Positions 9,035 through 16,788 of a stretch of DNA of 38,902 nt are shown here, in pieces. The stretch is taken from NCBI GenBank assembly GCA_046496815.1, contig JAWOGN010000372.1:1-38902 (forward strand). The letters run 5' to 3'. Below the pieces are notes generated by a model. That model was not told where the DNA came from and searched no databases. It saw only the letters and a list, made by a program, of their open reading frames with translations. Both the position numbers and the translations under genes were made by a program. The DNA comes from JAWOGN01 sp046496815. GTDB taxonomy: Bacteria; Desulfobacterota; DSM-4660; Desulfatiglandales; Desulfatiglandaceae. Position 1 is the first letter of the stretch; each line of letters opens with the position of its first letter.

Positions 9035-9901
9035 CTAGCATTTGATTTTCATCGCACGGGGCAGAACGCTGAAAACAAATGTGCCGGAACGCCGGATTGC
9101 ATTTCCGTCGGCTTGCATCATGAGGACGCGCTCCAGCCCTATCGTCACGTGTTGACCGCTTTGGTAATTGCCGATACGGTTGCCGATTGTGAATGCGGAT
9201 GCCGCTGAGAGGAAACATTTCAGCAATCCCGTATTGATACAAAGTACGTGCAGGCGTCGGTCGTTGAACCGAGCCCCGGGAACCATTTTCATTCCGTACC
9301 CATAATAGGGTTGTTTGACAACCATAATACTCAAGACATTTTTTACTTTGAATGATCGTTCATCGATGTTGATCTTCGCGACAGTCCGCTTGTATTCTGT
9401 AAAATATGAGCGGAGCACAGCGAGGGCGTAAGCGCTAAAACCGGTTAAGCCTTGGCGGAGATAGCGTTCACGAAGTGAGATGATTGTGCCGTCTATGCCA
9501 ATGGATACAAGATACGCTCGTTTCTTGTGACCGCAATTGATCAGGTCGCATTCATGTATTTTTCCCTTACGGATGCGAATGGCGATATCCGTCAGGCTTC
9601 CCCGGTAGGTAAGGGCGTGGCCAATCGCGTTGCCGCTGCCCAAGGGAAGAAAAGCGACGGGTGTGCGGGTGGTGTCGATGGCGTTGATGATATCGGAAAA
9701 AGTCCCGTCTCCGCCGGCGGCGACGAGCACCTCAAAACGTGCAGCCAGTTCCCGCGCGCACTGGGAAAGTTCATCCCTGGAGGCAGTATCCAATCCGAAT
9801 ATTTCAGCGTTTAGGATGCTCGCGGCTTGCGCCAGCGCCGCACGCTTCCGGTGGACGGTCATTTTTCCCGAGACAGGGTTGGTGATAATTGCGTATCGCA
9901 T
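9035..9901 (-). CDS. Diacylglycerol/sphingosine kinase-like protein (DAGK catalytic domain, YegS/DgkB type)
   Basis: A 288-residue cytosolic lipid-kinase-like protein. The N-terminus has the family's ITNPVSGK motif (residues 5-12). The nucleotide-binding GGDGT motif is at residues 63-67, and the PLGSGNAIGHAL segment at about 85-97 replaces the usual PxGTxNDFAR. Members phosphorylate lipids such as diacylglycerol or undecaprenol using ATP. The Gly-Ser-Gly-Asn variant and the short C-terminal half leave the substrate open. The gene is divergent from the ComB-like gene, with about 90 bases between the starts; no clear promoter was found there. It converges with asnS. Confidence 0.85.
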   Translation of the reverse strand: MRYAIITNPVSGKMTVHRKRAALAQAASILNAEIFGLDTASRDELSQCARELAARFEVLVAAGGDGTFSDIINAIDTTRTPVAFLPLGSGNAIGHALTYRGSLTDIAIRIRKGKIHECDLINCGHKKRAYLVSIGIDGTIISLRERYLRQGLTGFSAYALAVLRSYFTEYKRTVAKINIDERSFKVKNVLSIMVVKQPYYGYGMKMVPGARFNDRRLHVLCINTGLLKCFLSAASAFTIGNRIGNYQSGQHVTIGLERVLMMQADGNAIRRSGTFVFSVLPRAMKIKC

Positions 9902-9991
9902 CGGGGGTACAATTTAAACTCAGAGTCGCCATTTCCTAAGAGGTTGGGTTTATCTAATTTACACACTGAACACGGTTTAGAGAACAAAAAA

Positions 9992-10690
9992 ATGAGAGTC
10001 ATAAGAAAAAGCTGCGCAAGGGGTGCACGGGAGGCGGAAGGATTGGCGGTCATTATTGATGTTTTCAGGGCGTTTTCCTGCGAGCCTCTTTTTTTTCACT
10101 TTGGCGTGAAGCGGGTTATTCTGGAACCCGATCCGGAGAAAGCCCTCGCACTTAAGCACCAACATCCGGAGTTCATTCTCGCCGGGGAGATAAACGAAGT
10201 GCCCCTGGCGGGAGCAGAGCTGGGAAACTCTCCTTTTGAAATTATTCTAAAGGGTCCAGACTATTTTAAAGGGAAGACCGTGATACACCGGACGACGGCC
10301 GGTGTAACCGGAGTGGCCGCTGCCTGCGAACGAGCTGAAGAAGTGATTTTGGGAAGTTTTGTCATGGCGGCGGCTGTCGCGAGATACATAAGAAGGAAAA
10401 ATCCGGATCGGGTCACCCTGGTGGCCATGGGGGATCGGGCAGAAGTCAAATCTCCGGAAGATGAGGCATGTGCCGACTATCTAGAGCATCTGCTGAACGA
10501 TAAGCCTTATGATCCTGTGAAAACCCTCGAAGCGGTCGTGTTTCAGTCGACCGCCCAAAAATTTATTCAAGGTGACAAACCGTACCTTCCAAAGGAAGAT
10601 CCTATTTTTTGTCTTCAACGTGATCTTTTTGATCTGGTCCTATCGGTCAAGCGGACAGAAGGTGACTTTGTGGAGGTATTCAGCGTCTAA
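9992..10690 (+). CDS. ComB-like protein (2-phosphosulfolactate phosphatase family)
   Basis: A protein of 232 residues. The frame stays open upstream to 9827, but that part overlaps the divergent kinase gene, so the ATG at 9992 is preferred although its ribosome site is weak. ComB-type signatures are visible: VIIDVFRAFS near the N-terminus (family VIDVLRAT), a GNSP segment, TTAGVTGVAAA in place of TTNGTxA, and KSPEDEACADYL near the C-terminal third. ComB hydrolyses 2-phosphosulfolactate to sulfolactate, a step of coenzyme M synthesis in archaea that bacteria use for sulfolactate. No ComA-like synthase is in the window and several motif residues differ, so the family is clear but the substrate is not. 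A hairpin repeat and DUF1445 gene follow. Confidence 0.75.
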   Translation: MRVIRKSCARGAREAEGLAVIIDVFRAFSCEPLFFHFGVKRVILEPDPEKALALKHQHPEFILAGEINEVPLAGAELGNSPFEIILKGPDYFKGKTVIHRTTAGVTGVAAACERAEEVILGSFVMAAAVARYIRRKNPDRVTLVAMGDRAEVKSPEDEACADYLEHLLNDKPYDPVKTLEAVVFQSTAQKFIQGDKPYLPKEDPIFCLQRDLFDLVLSVKRTEGDFVEVFSV

Positions 10691-10718
10691 ACGAAAGCTG
10701 ACAAAATCCGTTTTCAAG

Positions 10719-10739
10719 TCCCCCATTTCGTAAAGGGGA
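10719..10739. repeat. Short C/G-run inverted repeat between the ComB-like and DUF1445 genes
   Basis: CCCC at 10721-10724 can pair with GGGG at 10735-10738 around an A/T-rich loop. The surrounding bases look like a truncated copy of the 'CCCCC...GGGGG' intergenic repeats common in desulfobacterial genomes. This resemblance is from memory and untested. It could act as a weak intercistronic hairpin. Confidence 0.3.
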
Positions 10740-10804
10740 AATGAGTGGAAGTCAAACCGCTCACATATTGCGTAAATTCCTTATTTGGAGGTCTGGGTGC
10801 CACA

Positions 10805-11587
10805 ATGAAAGATGACCTATCACCTGCCCGGTTGCGTGAGCGCATCCGGTCAGGACAATGGACAACCCCCACCACGGGGGTCGCTCAAGGCTTTGTTCAG
10901 GCAAACCTCGTCATGCTGCCTGAAGACGCGGCCTTTCATTTTCTGCTGTTCTGTATTCGAAATCCGAAACCATGTCCGATACTGGATGTACTGGATGCGG
11001 GCGAAGTTGAGCCGGGGATTGCCCCGGGCGCCGACCTCAGAACGGATATTCCGCGCTACAGAGTTTTCAAAGGGGGAAAACTCGAAGCGGAAACCGATGA
11101 TGTCACGGACGTATACCATGAAAAGATGGTCAGTTTTTTGCTGGGCTGTAGTTTTTCTTTTGAGAACGCCATGGTGGCGGCGGGGCTGCCGATCAGAAAT
11201 ATGGAAGAGGGAAAGAATGTCTCCATGTACATTACCAGCCGTGAGTGCCGCCCTGCAGGTCCCTTTCGCTCACGCCTGGTTGTGACCATGAGACCCATGA
11301 CTTCGGAACAGGCTGTGCGGGCGGTTCAAGTGACGACTCGGTTCCATTTGACGCACGGGGCGCCCATTCATATGGGAGCCCCGGAGGAAATCGGCATCGG
11401 AAACTTAGGCTGTCCCGATTTTGGTGATCCGGTTGCCATTCGACCGGGTGAAATCCCTGTGTTCTGGGCCTGTGGTGTAACCTCCTCGCTGGCCGCTGCC
11501 TCAGCTTCCCTCCCGCTCGTGATTACCCATGCGCCGGGTCATATGTTCGTCTCCGATTTGAGGGATGAACACTTGACAGTGTTTTGA
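10805..11587 (+). CDS. DUF1445 family protein (D-glutamate cyclase / putative hydro-lyase, YcsI-like)
   Basis: A 260-residue protein matching the YcsI/DUF1445 length of about 255-265. A GTG start at 10745 is possible, but GGAGG at 10787-10791 and family length favour ATG 10805. Family features include the N-terminal LRERIRSGQW...PTTGVAQGFVQANL region, a central FLLGCSFSFENAM segment near residues 110-125, and a C-terminal region with GVTSSLAAASASLPLVITHAPGHMFVSD. One mammalian family member is known as a D-glutamate cyclase; most bacterial members are uncharacterised. It lies 114 bases after the ComB-like gene on the same strand and may be in the same transcript. The physiological role here is unknown. 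Confidence 0.85.
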   Translation: MKDDLSPARLRERIRSGQWTTPTTGVAQGFVQANLVMLPEDAAFHFLLFCIRNPKPCPILDVLDAGEVEPGIAPGADLRTDIPRYRVFKGGKLEAETDDVTDVYHEKMVSFLLGCSFSFENAMVAAGLPIRNMEEGKNVSMYITSRECRPAGPFRSRLVVTMRPMTSEQAVRAVQVTTRFHLTHGAPIHMGAPEEIGIGNLGCPDFGDPVAIRPGEIPVFWACGVTSSLAAASASLPLVITHAPGHMFVSDLRDEHLTVF

Positions 11588-11945
11588 GCAGTATTTTGAG
11601 ATCGGGGCAATCTGAGACAGGCAATAACGCCTTGAATCGGCTTTTTGTCTACCGCTTGACACAAACGGCCGCTTTTTCTATATTGAAATGCACGCATGGT
11701 TACGCAGATGTCCTTGTCATGCAAAAATACTTCGAATCGCTCCGGCATGTTTCAACGAGCCCCTAACCCGTGCTTTTGCAGAGAACCTTTTTAAAGAGAG
11801 GCAACTCACCTTGAAACCTACAATACCATCATTGATTGGACCGTTGAATGTCATTCTCATATGTCAATGATGTTCGTCGATAGGGATGCTGGTTTAAGAA
11901 AAATCCATCAACACGGGCTTGTGCCGAGAAAAAGGAGGAATGAAG
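11588..11945. other. Intergenic region upstream of the importer operon
   Basis: About 358 bases without a convincing gene; the short open frames here lack ribosome sites and family features. It contains a weak GCC/GGC hairpin followed by five T's near 11627-11646, which could be a poor terminator for the DUF1445 gene. It also contains a near-consensus sigma-70 promoter at 11656-11684, a transcribed leader of about 250 bases with no recognised riboswitch, and the strong ribosome site AAAGGAGG at 11931-11938. Confidence 0.6.
11656..11684 (+). promoter_or_regulatory. Near-consensus sigma-70 promoter for the liv-type operon
   Basis: TTGACA at 11656-11661 and TATATT at 11679-11684 are separated by exactly 17 bases. 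The -35 is 6/6 and the -10 is 5/6 to consensus. Transcription would begin near 11691, leaving a leader of about 255 bases before the binding-protein gene at 11946. No other gene on this strand intervenes. Confidence 0.75.
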
Positions 11946-13259
11946 ATGAAAACAGTTACGAGGTACGGAATGGTGATTTTTGGCCTGCTGGCGATTGCAG
12001 GGCTTCTGGCGCCCACGGGTGTTTTGGCGGTGGATGAGATCAAAATCGGTGCCATATACCCGTTGACGGGCGGGGCGGCGGCGGCCGGACGGGAACTCCG
12101 ATCCGGGGCGGAGCTGGCCGCTGAAATCGCAAACAATGTCATGCCGAACCTGGCCATGACCATGGCCCGAAATGGCGGCATTCAGGCCCATGGAGGCGCT
12201 AAAATTACCCTCATTTTTAAAGATCACGAGGGCAATCCCACGGTGGGCGCGGACTTGGCCAAGAAACTCATCCTGGATGACAAGGTCCATGGGATTCTCG
12301 GTTGCTATCACAGCTCCGTGACCAAAACCGTAAGCGCCGTTTGTGAGCAGTATGGGGTCCCCATGATCAACGGCTCTTCGACCTCACCCGACCTTACGAA
12401 GCGGGGATTCAAGTGGTTCTGGCGGACCACGCCCCACGATAAATGGTTCACCAAAGACCTCTTCGAATTGCTTAAGGGTTTGACGGAAGGGAAGGTTAAG
12501 GGCGTGCAAGCCGTTGAAAAGAAAGAGATTGAAAATGTTGTTTCCGCATGCGAAAACACGGAGTGGGGATCGCTTGTCACAGAGATGATCAAACTTTTTG
12601 CCGACGAGTACCAATACAAGTTGAGGAAAGCGCTTTTGTACGCGGACAAAGCCACGGATCTCTCCAGTGAAGTGCGATCCCTAAAAGCCGCAAAACCGGA
12701 CGTGATGCTCTTTGCATCCTACACTTCCGATGCCATCCTGATGTTAAAAACACTAAAAGCCGAAAAGGCGAAAGCCAAAGTGATCTGGGGCCAGGACGCC
12801 GGGTTTGAGACTCCCGAATTTCAGGACACCCTGGGTGCCGATATCGTGGGCATCCTCACGCGAACCGTGTTCCTGCCCAAAGTGGTTGAAGTCAAGGAAT
12901 TGGCCGGGCAAGTCAACGCCATGTACCGGGCTAAGACCGGTAATGATTTTAGCGGGGCTTCAGCAAGATCCTTTACGGGACTGCAAACATGGGTACATGT
13001 ACTTGAGCAAGCAGGCTCCACAAAACCGGCGGACATTCAGGAAGCCGCAAACGCCATCCAAATCTCCGGCAGTGAACTGGTCGTTCCCTGGGCGGGTGTC
13101 AAGTTTTCCACGACCGGGGACGAGATCGGTCAGAACGTGCTCGGTTCGGGATTGATCGGCCAGTATCAGAAAGACACTGACGGCAAGCTGGTTCTCGAAA
13201 TCGTCTATCCTTTCGACGTGGCCACGGCGAACATGATTTATCCCTTTCCGGGATGGTAA
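11946..13259 (+). CDS. ABC transporter periplasmic substrate-binding protein, branched-chain amino acid (LivK) type
   Basis: A 437-residue secreted binding protein. The start at 11946 is preferred over the ATG two codons earlier because AAAGGAGG at 11931-11938 is then 7 bases away. A Sec signal peptide is visible: MKTVTR, a hydrophobic core to about residue 22, and a likely cleavage after VLA near residue 27. The mature protein begins with the DEIKIGAIYPLTG sequence typical of Peripla_BP_6 proteins. At over 400 residues it is longer than E. coli LivK. Ligands in this family range from leucine to amides, urea and aromatic acids, so the substrate is unknown. It is the first gene of a complete five-gene importer and is followed by an intercistronic hairpin, which may raise its expression relative to the permeases. 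Confidence 0.93.
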   Translation: MKTVTRYGMVIFGLLAIAGLLAPTGVLAVDEIKIGAIYPLTGGAAAAGRELRSGAELAAEIANNVMPNLAMTMARNGGIQAHGGAKITLIFKDHEGNPTVGADLAKKLILDDKVHGILGCYHSSVTKTVSAVCEQYGVPMINGSSTSPDLTKRGFKWFWRTTPHDKWFTKDLFELLKGLTEGKVKGVQAVEKKEIENVVSACENTEWGSLVTEMIKLFADEYQYKLRKALLYADKATDLSSEVRSLKAAKPDVMLFASYTSDAILMLKTLKAEKAKAKVIWGQDAGFETPEFQDTLGADIVGILTRTVFLPKVVEVKELAGQVNAMYRAKTGNDFSGASARSFTGLQTWVHVLEQAGSTKPADIQEAANAIQISGSELVVPWAGVKFSTTGDEIGQNVLGSGLIGQYQKDTDGKLVLEIVYPFDVATANMIYPFPGW

Positions 13260-13299
13260 TTCGCTTGTCAAGCCCTAACTTGTGAATCTATCTTTCGGA

Positions 13300-13327
13300 G
13301 CCTCTCCCCAGGGAAACGGGGAGAGGC
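13300..13327. repeat. Intercistronic perfect 10-bp hairpin between livK- and livH-type genes
   Basis: GCCTCTCCCC at 13300-13309 pairs exactly with GGGGAGAGGC at 13318-13327 around an 8-base loop. No T-run follows. The hairpin ends 13 bases before the permease ATG at 13341, close to its G-rich ribosome site. It resembles C/G-rich palindromic repeats found in many bacterial genomes (from memory). Likely effects are stabilising the binding-protein mRNA or lowering permease translation. Confidence 0.7.
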
Positions 13328-13340
13328 CGGGTGGGGGATT

Positions 13341-14255
13341 ATGGACATTCTTTTCGGATCCATCGTAGCCGGAGTCCTGCTGGGCATGGTGATTGCCCTG
13401 GTCGCTTTGGGCTTGACGATCATTTTCGGCGTGATGGACATCGTCAACTTTGCCCACGGTGAGTTCCTGATGGTCGGAATGTACGCAGGCTTGCTCTCAG
13501 CGAAAGCGACGGGCGTAGATCCGCTTTTGACTTTGCCTGTTGCGGCAGTCGTCGGCTTTCTGCTGGGGGCTCTCTGCTACGTGGGTTTCATCAAGTTTCT
13601 ACTGAGAGGTCCGATGGTTGCGCAACTCCTGGGGACTTTCGGCCTTATGCTTTTTCTGAGAAACTTGGCGCTCCTTATCTTCGGCTCGAGCGACAGGACG
13701 GTTCACCATGGGATCATCGTCGGCAAAAGCTTTGACATCGGCATGGGCATCATCGTGCCGGCCACAAAATTGGCTGCTGCAGGGCTTTCCGTCATTGCTT
13801 TTGCAGCAGTCTGGCTCCTCATGAACCGGACGAAAATCGGAAAGGCCCTGACCGCCACGGCCCTGAATGCCCAGGCGGCACGATACATGGGCATTCCCAC
13901 CGAAAAAATGAACACTCTGGCCTGGGGCATCGGCGGTGCGTCCGTGACCGTTGCAGGGGCCTTGATCGTCAACTTCTGGGCGGTCAATCCTTTTATGGGT
14001 CTCCTCTTTACCATGATTGCCTTTGCGGTGGTCGCCCTGGGCGGTTTCGGCAGTGTGCCCGGGGCCTTTTTTGCCGGTTTGGTGGTGGGGTTGATCATGG
14101 AAATCCCGGGCTTCTGGGACTTCTTTACCTATACTTTTGACTGGCAGTGGATGGCGGATGTTCCGATGACCTCTTTGAAGTACATGTGGATCTATGTCGC
14201 CTACTTTGTAATCATGGTTGTGCGGCCGAGAGGTCTCTTTGGATGGAAGCAATAA
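13341..14255 (+). CDS. ABC transporter inner-membrane permease, LivH type
   Basis: A 304-residue integral membrane protein with about eight hydrophobic segments. The first reads IVAGVLLGMVIALVALGLTI-like, followed by the family's FGVMDIVNFAHGEFLMVGMY motif near residues 30-50. The C-terminal GGFGSVPGAFFAGLVVGLIM segment is also typical, and the protein ends in VVRPRGLFGWKQ. It forms half of the permease pore with the LivM-type subunit. It overlaps that gene by 13 bases, so the two are translationally coupled. It follows the binding-protein gene after 81 bases containing the hairpin. Confidence 0.93.
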   Translation: MDILFGSIVAGVLLGMVIALVALGLTIIFGVMDIVNFAHGEFLMVGMYAGLLSAKATGVDPLLTLPVAAVVGFLLGALCYVGFIKFLLRGPMVAQLLGTFGLMLFLRNLALLIFGSSDRTVHHGIIVGKSFDIGMGIIVPATKLAAAGLSVIAFAAVWLLMNRTKIGKALTATALNAQAARYMGIPTEKMNTLAWGIGGASVTVAGALIVNFWAVNPFMGLLFTMIAFAVVALGGFGSVPGAFFAGLVVGLIMEIPGFWDFFTYTFDWQWMADVPMTSLKYMWIYVAYFVIMVVRPRGLFGWKQ

Positions 14256-15250
14256 GAAATGCTTTTGATTTTTCAGACTTCCCCCGGATTGATATGGTTG
14301 TGGCCGGGGCGGTGTTTTTCTTTTTCCTGATTTTTCCTTTCTTTCCCCTTTCCTCCTTCGCAATGGCTACCATGATCCAGTTTTTCATGTTCTCGATTTA
14401 CGGCATGGGCTGGAACACCATCGGCGGTTACGGAGGTCAGGTCGATCTTGGAAAAGCTCAGTATGTAGGGATCGGAGCTTATACCACCGGCGTGATGCTC
14501 ATCCATTGGGATGTCCCTTTCTGGGCTTCCATGCCCGTCGGGATGGCAATCGCCGTGATGTGGTCCTTCATCATCGGATACCCGCTTTTTCGGCTGAAGG
14601 GACACTACTTTGCGATCGCCACCATCGCCACCTCTCTCGTGTTGAAAGACCTGTTTACGGTGTGGCCTTTTGTCGGGGCGGCTCGGGGGCTTGAAATATC
14701 TCCTATTCAGTTTACCCCTCCGGACTTCCTTCATTTGATCTTCAAGGAGGATATTTACTATTATTATGTAATCCTCGGCTTCTTTTTTACGGGCATCGTC
14801 TACATGAACTGGTTTCGTAAGTCCCGTCTTGGGTACCAGCTCCGCTGCATTAAGGACAACGAAGATGTCGCCCGGTCGTTGGGGATCAACGTGCACTGGG
14901 CTAAAATCAAAACCTATGCCATCGCCACAGCTTTTGTGAGTATGGTAGGTTCGTTCCATGTGTGCTACATCAAGGTGATCGAGCCGGTGGATATTATGAG
15001 CCTCGATCTATCCATCCTCATTGCGCTTATGGCGATGCTGGGCGGGGCAGGATCTCTGTGGGGACCGATTATCGGGGCCGCCGTGTTGATTCCCTTCAAG
15101 AGTTATCTCAAGGAGTGGCTCGGTGCCGCAGCGGGATTGGCAGGCATTGATCTTATCCTTTATTCCGTGATCATCATGCTTGTATCCGCCTTTGAGCCAC
15201 GGGGGATATGGGGAATCGTAGAGAAGGCCCGTCGGAGGAAACGGGATTAA
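14243..15250 (+). CDS. ABC transporter inner-membrane permease, LivM type
   Basis: A 335-residue membrane protein, partner of the LivH-type permease. The frame is open back to 14147, but ATG 14243, inside the end of the preceding gene, gives the normal length. LivM signatures include GYGGQVDLGKAQYVGIGAY near residues 57-75 and LGINVHWAKIKTYAIATAFVSMVGSFHV near 213-240. The GGAGSLWGPIIGAAVLI motif occurs near 268-284. The stop TAA shares its last base with the ATG of the ATPase gene (TAATG at 15248-15252), so translation is coupled. Confidence 0.93.
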   Translation: MEAIRNAFDFSDFPRIDMVVAGAVFFFFLIFPFFPLSSFAMATMIQFFMFSIYGMGWNTIGGYGGQVDLGKAQYVGIGAYTTGVMLIHWDVPFWASMPVGMAIAVMWSFIIGYPLFRLKGHYFAIATIATSLVLKDLFTVWPFVGAARGLEISPIQFTPPDFLHLIFKEDIYYYYVILGFFFTGIVYMNWFRKSRLGYQLRCIKDNEDVARSLGINVHWAKIKTYAIATAFVSMVGSFHVCYIKVIEPVDIMSLDLSILIALMAMLGGAGSLWGPIIGAAVLIPFKSYLKEWLGAAAGLAGIDLILYSVIIMLVSAFEPRGIWGIVEKARRRKRD

Positions 15251-15996
15251 TGGCATTGCTGGAAGTTCAAAACCTAACCAAAACCTTCGGCGGTCTTCGG
15301 GCCAACAATAATATTTCCTTCTCTGTGGAAAGGCATGAGCTTATCGGTCTCATCGGGCCGAACGGCGCAGGCAAGACCACACTTTTTAACTGTATCTCCG
15401 GGCACTATCCCCCTACGTCCGGGAAAATCAGCTTCGACGGAAAAGACATCACGGGACTGAAAGCCCATGACGTGTCAAGGCAGGGTGTCGCGAGGACTTT
15501 TCAGGTTTATGTGGCCTCAGGGGACCTATCGGTCGGTGAAAATGTTATGGTGGGGTGCTTTATGCACACCCATTCGCGGAACAAAGCCAAAGCGAGGGCT
15601 GAGGAGATTATGAAGGACCTTGGACTCCACACGTTCGCCGATTATCTGGTGGGCGAACTGCCGGTAGCTGCTCAGAAGCGTGTGACCATGGCAACGGCGT
15701 TGGCGTCGAACCCGAAACTGTTACTTCTGGATGAGGTCGCGGCCGGGTTGAACCCCAGCGAGATTGAGGAAATGATGACCAACATCAAGCACGTTCATGA
15801 AGATCTGGGCGTTACGGTGATGGTGATCGAGCACGTCATGGAGTTGGTTATGCGCGTGAGCCAGCGGGTGATTGTGCTGGATTACGGGAAGAAAATAGCG
15901 GATGGGGATCCGGAAACCATTGCAAAAGATCAGCGGGTCATCCAGGCATATCTGGGAGAGAGATACGTTCGAGAGCACGCGGAGGAGCTGACTTAG
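15250..15996 (+). CDS. ABC transporter ATP-binding protein, LivG type
   Basis: A 248-residue cytoplasmic ATPase. The start ATG 15250 overlaps the permease stop; the open frame upstream to 15208 is inside the permease gene. Walker A is GPNGAGKTT near residues 38-46, and Walker B is LLLLDEVAAGL near 157-167. The switch His is in VIEHVMELV. The usual ABC signature LSxGQ is degenerate here, reading LPVAAQKR near 137-144. Some LivG-type subfamilies have similarly altered signatures, so the gene need not be inactive. It pairs with the LivF-type ATPase, which has a standard signature. Confidence 0.92.
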   Translation: MALLEVQNLTKTFGGLRANNNISFSVERHELIGLIGPNGAGKTTLFNCISGHYPPTSGKISFDGKDITGLKAHDVSRQGVARTFQVYVASGDLSVGENVMVGCFMHTHSRNKAKARAEEIMKDLGLHTFADYLVGELPVAAQKRVTMATALASNPKLLLLDEVAAGLNPSEIEEMMTNIKHVHEDLGVTVMVIEHVMELVMRVSQRVIVLDYGKKIADGDPETIAKDQRVIQAYLGERYVREHAEELT

Positions 15997-15999
15997 CTT

Positions 16000-16716
16000 A
16001 TGGGTGAGCACATTCTCCAGGTGGAAGAAATTAAAGTGCGTTACTCCGGTCTGCCGGTGCTCCACGGCATTTCACTGGGCGTGTCGTCGGGGGAGACGCT
16101 GTGTGTGTTGGGTGCAAATGGTGCGGGGAAATCAACCCTGCTGCGAGCCATTATGGGAACCCAGCGGGTTTTTGAAGGCCGGATGATGTTTAAGGGACGT
16201 GAGATCCACAGCCTCAGAACAGAAGAAATCGTCCGCATGGGAATTGTCTATGTTCCGGAGGAGAAAATGCTCTTTCGACCGCTGTCCGTTGAAGATAACC
16301 TGGCTTTGGGTTTCTATGTTTTGAGCAGAAAAGAAAAGTTTCAGGAGAACCTTGAGTTTGTTTATAACCTTTTTCCGGTGCTGAAGGACCGGCGAGCACA
16401 AGCGGCATCCACCCTGTCCGGCGGCGAACAGCAGATGTTGGCCATTGGGAGAGGTCTCATGTCCAATCCCCTGATGCTTATGCTCGATGAGCCATCTTTG
16501 GGACTTGCACCGATTCTGGTGGACGAAGTACTGGATACGGTCCGTCGGCTCAAAAAAGCGGGAATGACCCTGCTCTTGGTGGAACAAAACGTCCGTGAAA
16601 CCTTGGACCTGGCTGATCGGGGGTATGTGCTTCAAACCGGCCGAATCATCGCGGAAGGTTCGGGCAAAGAGCTCCTTGAGAGTGATGTGATTCGCTCAGC
16701 CTTTTTGGGAATCTAA
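16000..16716 (+). CDS. ABC transporter ATP-binding protein, LivF type
   Basis: A 238-residue ATPase, second nucleotide-binding subunit of the importer. Walker A is GANGAGKST near residues 38-46. The signature is LSGGEQQMLAIGRGL near 138-152 and Walker B is LMLMLDEPSLGLAP near 158-171. The MGIVYVPEEKMLFRPLSVEDNL segment is typical of LivF. A GGAGGAG ribosome site is at 15981-15987, inside the end of the LivG-type gene, and only three bases separate the two genes. It is the last gene of the operon and converges on the response regulator gene. No clear terminator is visible in the 72 bases between them. Confidence 0.94.
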   Translation: MGEHILQVEEIKVRYSGLPVLHGISLGVSSGETLCVLGANGAGKSTLLRAIMGTQRVFEGRMMFKGREIHSLRTEEIVRMGIVYVPEEKMLFRPLSVEDNLALGFYVLSRKEKFQENLEFVYNLFPVLKDRRAQAASTLSGGEQQMLAIGRGLMSNPLMLMLDEPSLGLAPILVDEVLDTVRRLKKAGMTLLLVEQNVRETLDLADRGYVLQTGRIIAEGSGKELLESDVIRSAFLGI

Positions 16717-16788
16717 ATTTGTCGTTGTTTTAATTCTCAACGCATCCCCTCCGATTCTTGCCCTTCACGAATTCTGAACTCCGGCTCA

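Noticed and set aside
8547..9242. 231-codon minus-strand open frame
   Set aside because: It lies opposite the end of asnS and overlaps the lipid-kinase-like gene; no protein features.
11627..11646. Possible terminator after the DUF1445 gene
   Set aside because: The stem is only three to four base pairs, too weak to call despite the T-run.
13599..14363. 254-codon minus-strand open frame, and a similar one at 14273-14959
   Set aside because: Both are antisense to the LivH/LivM-type permeases; their His/Lys/Asp-rich composition is typical of antisense frames of membrane-protein genes.
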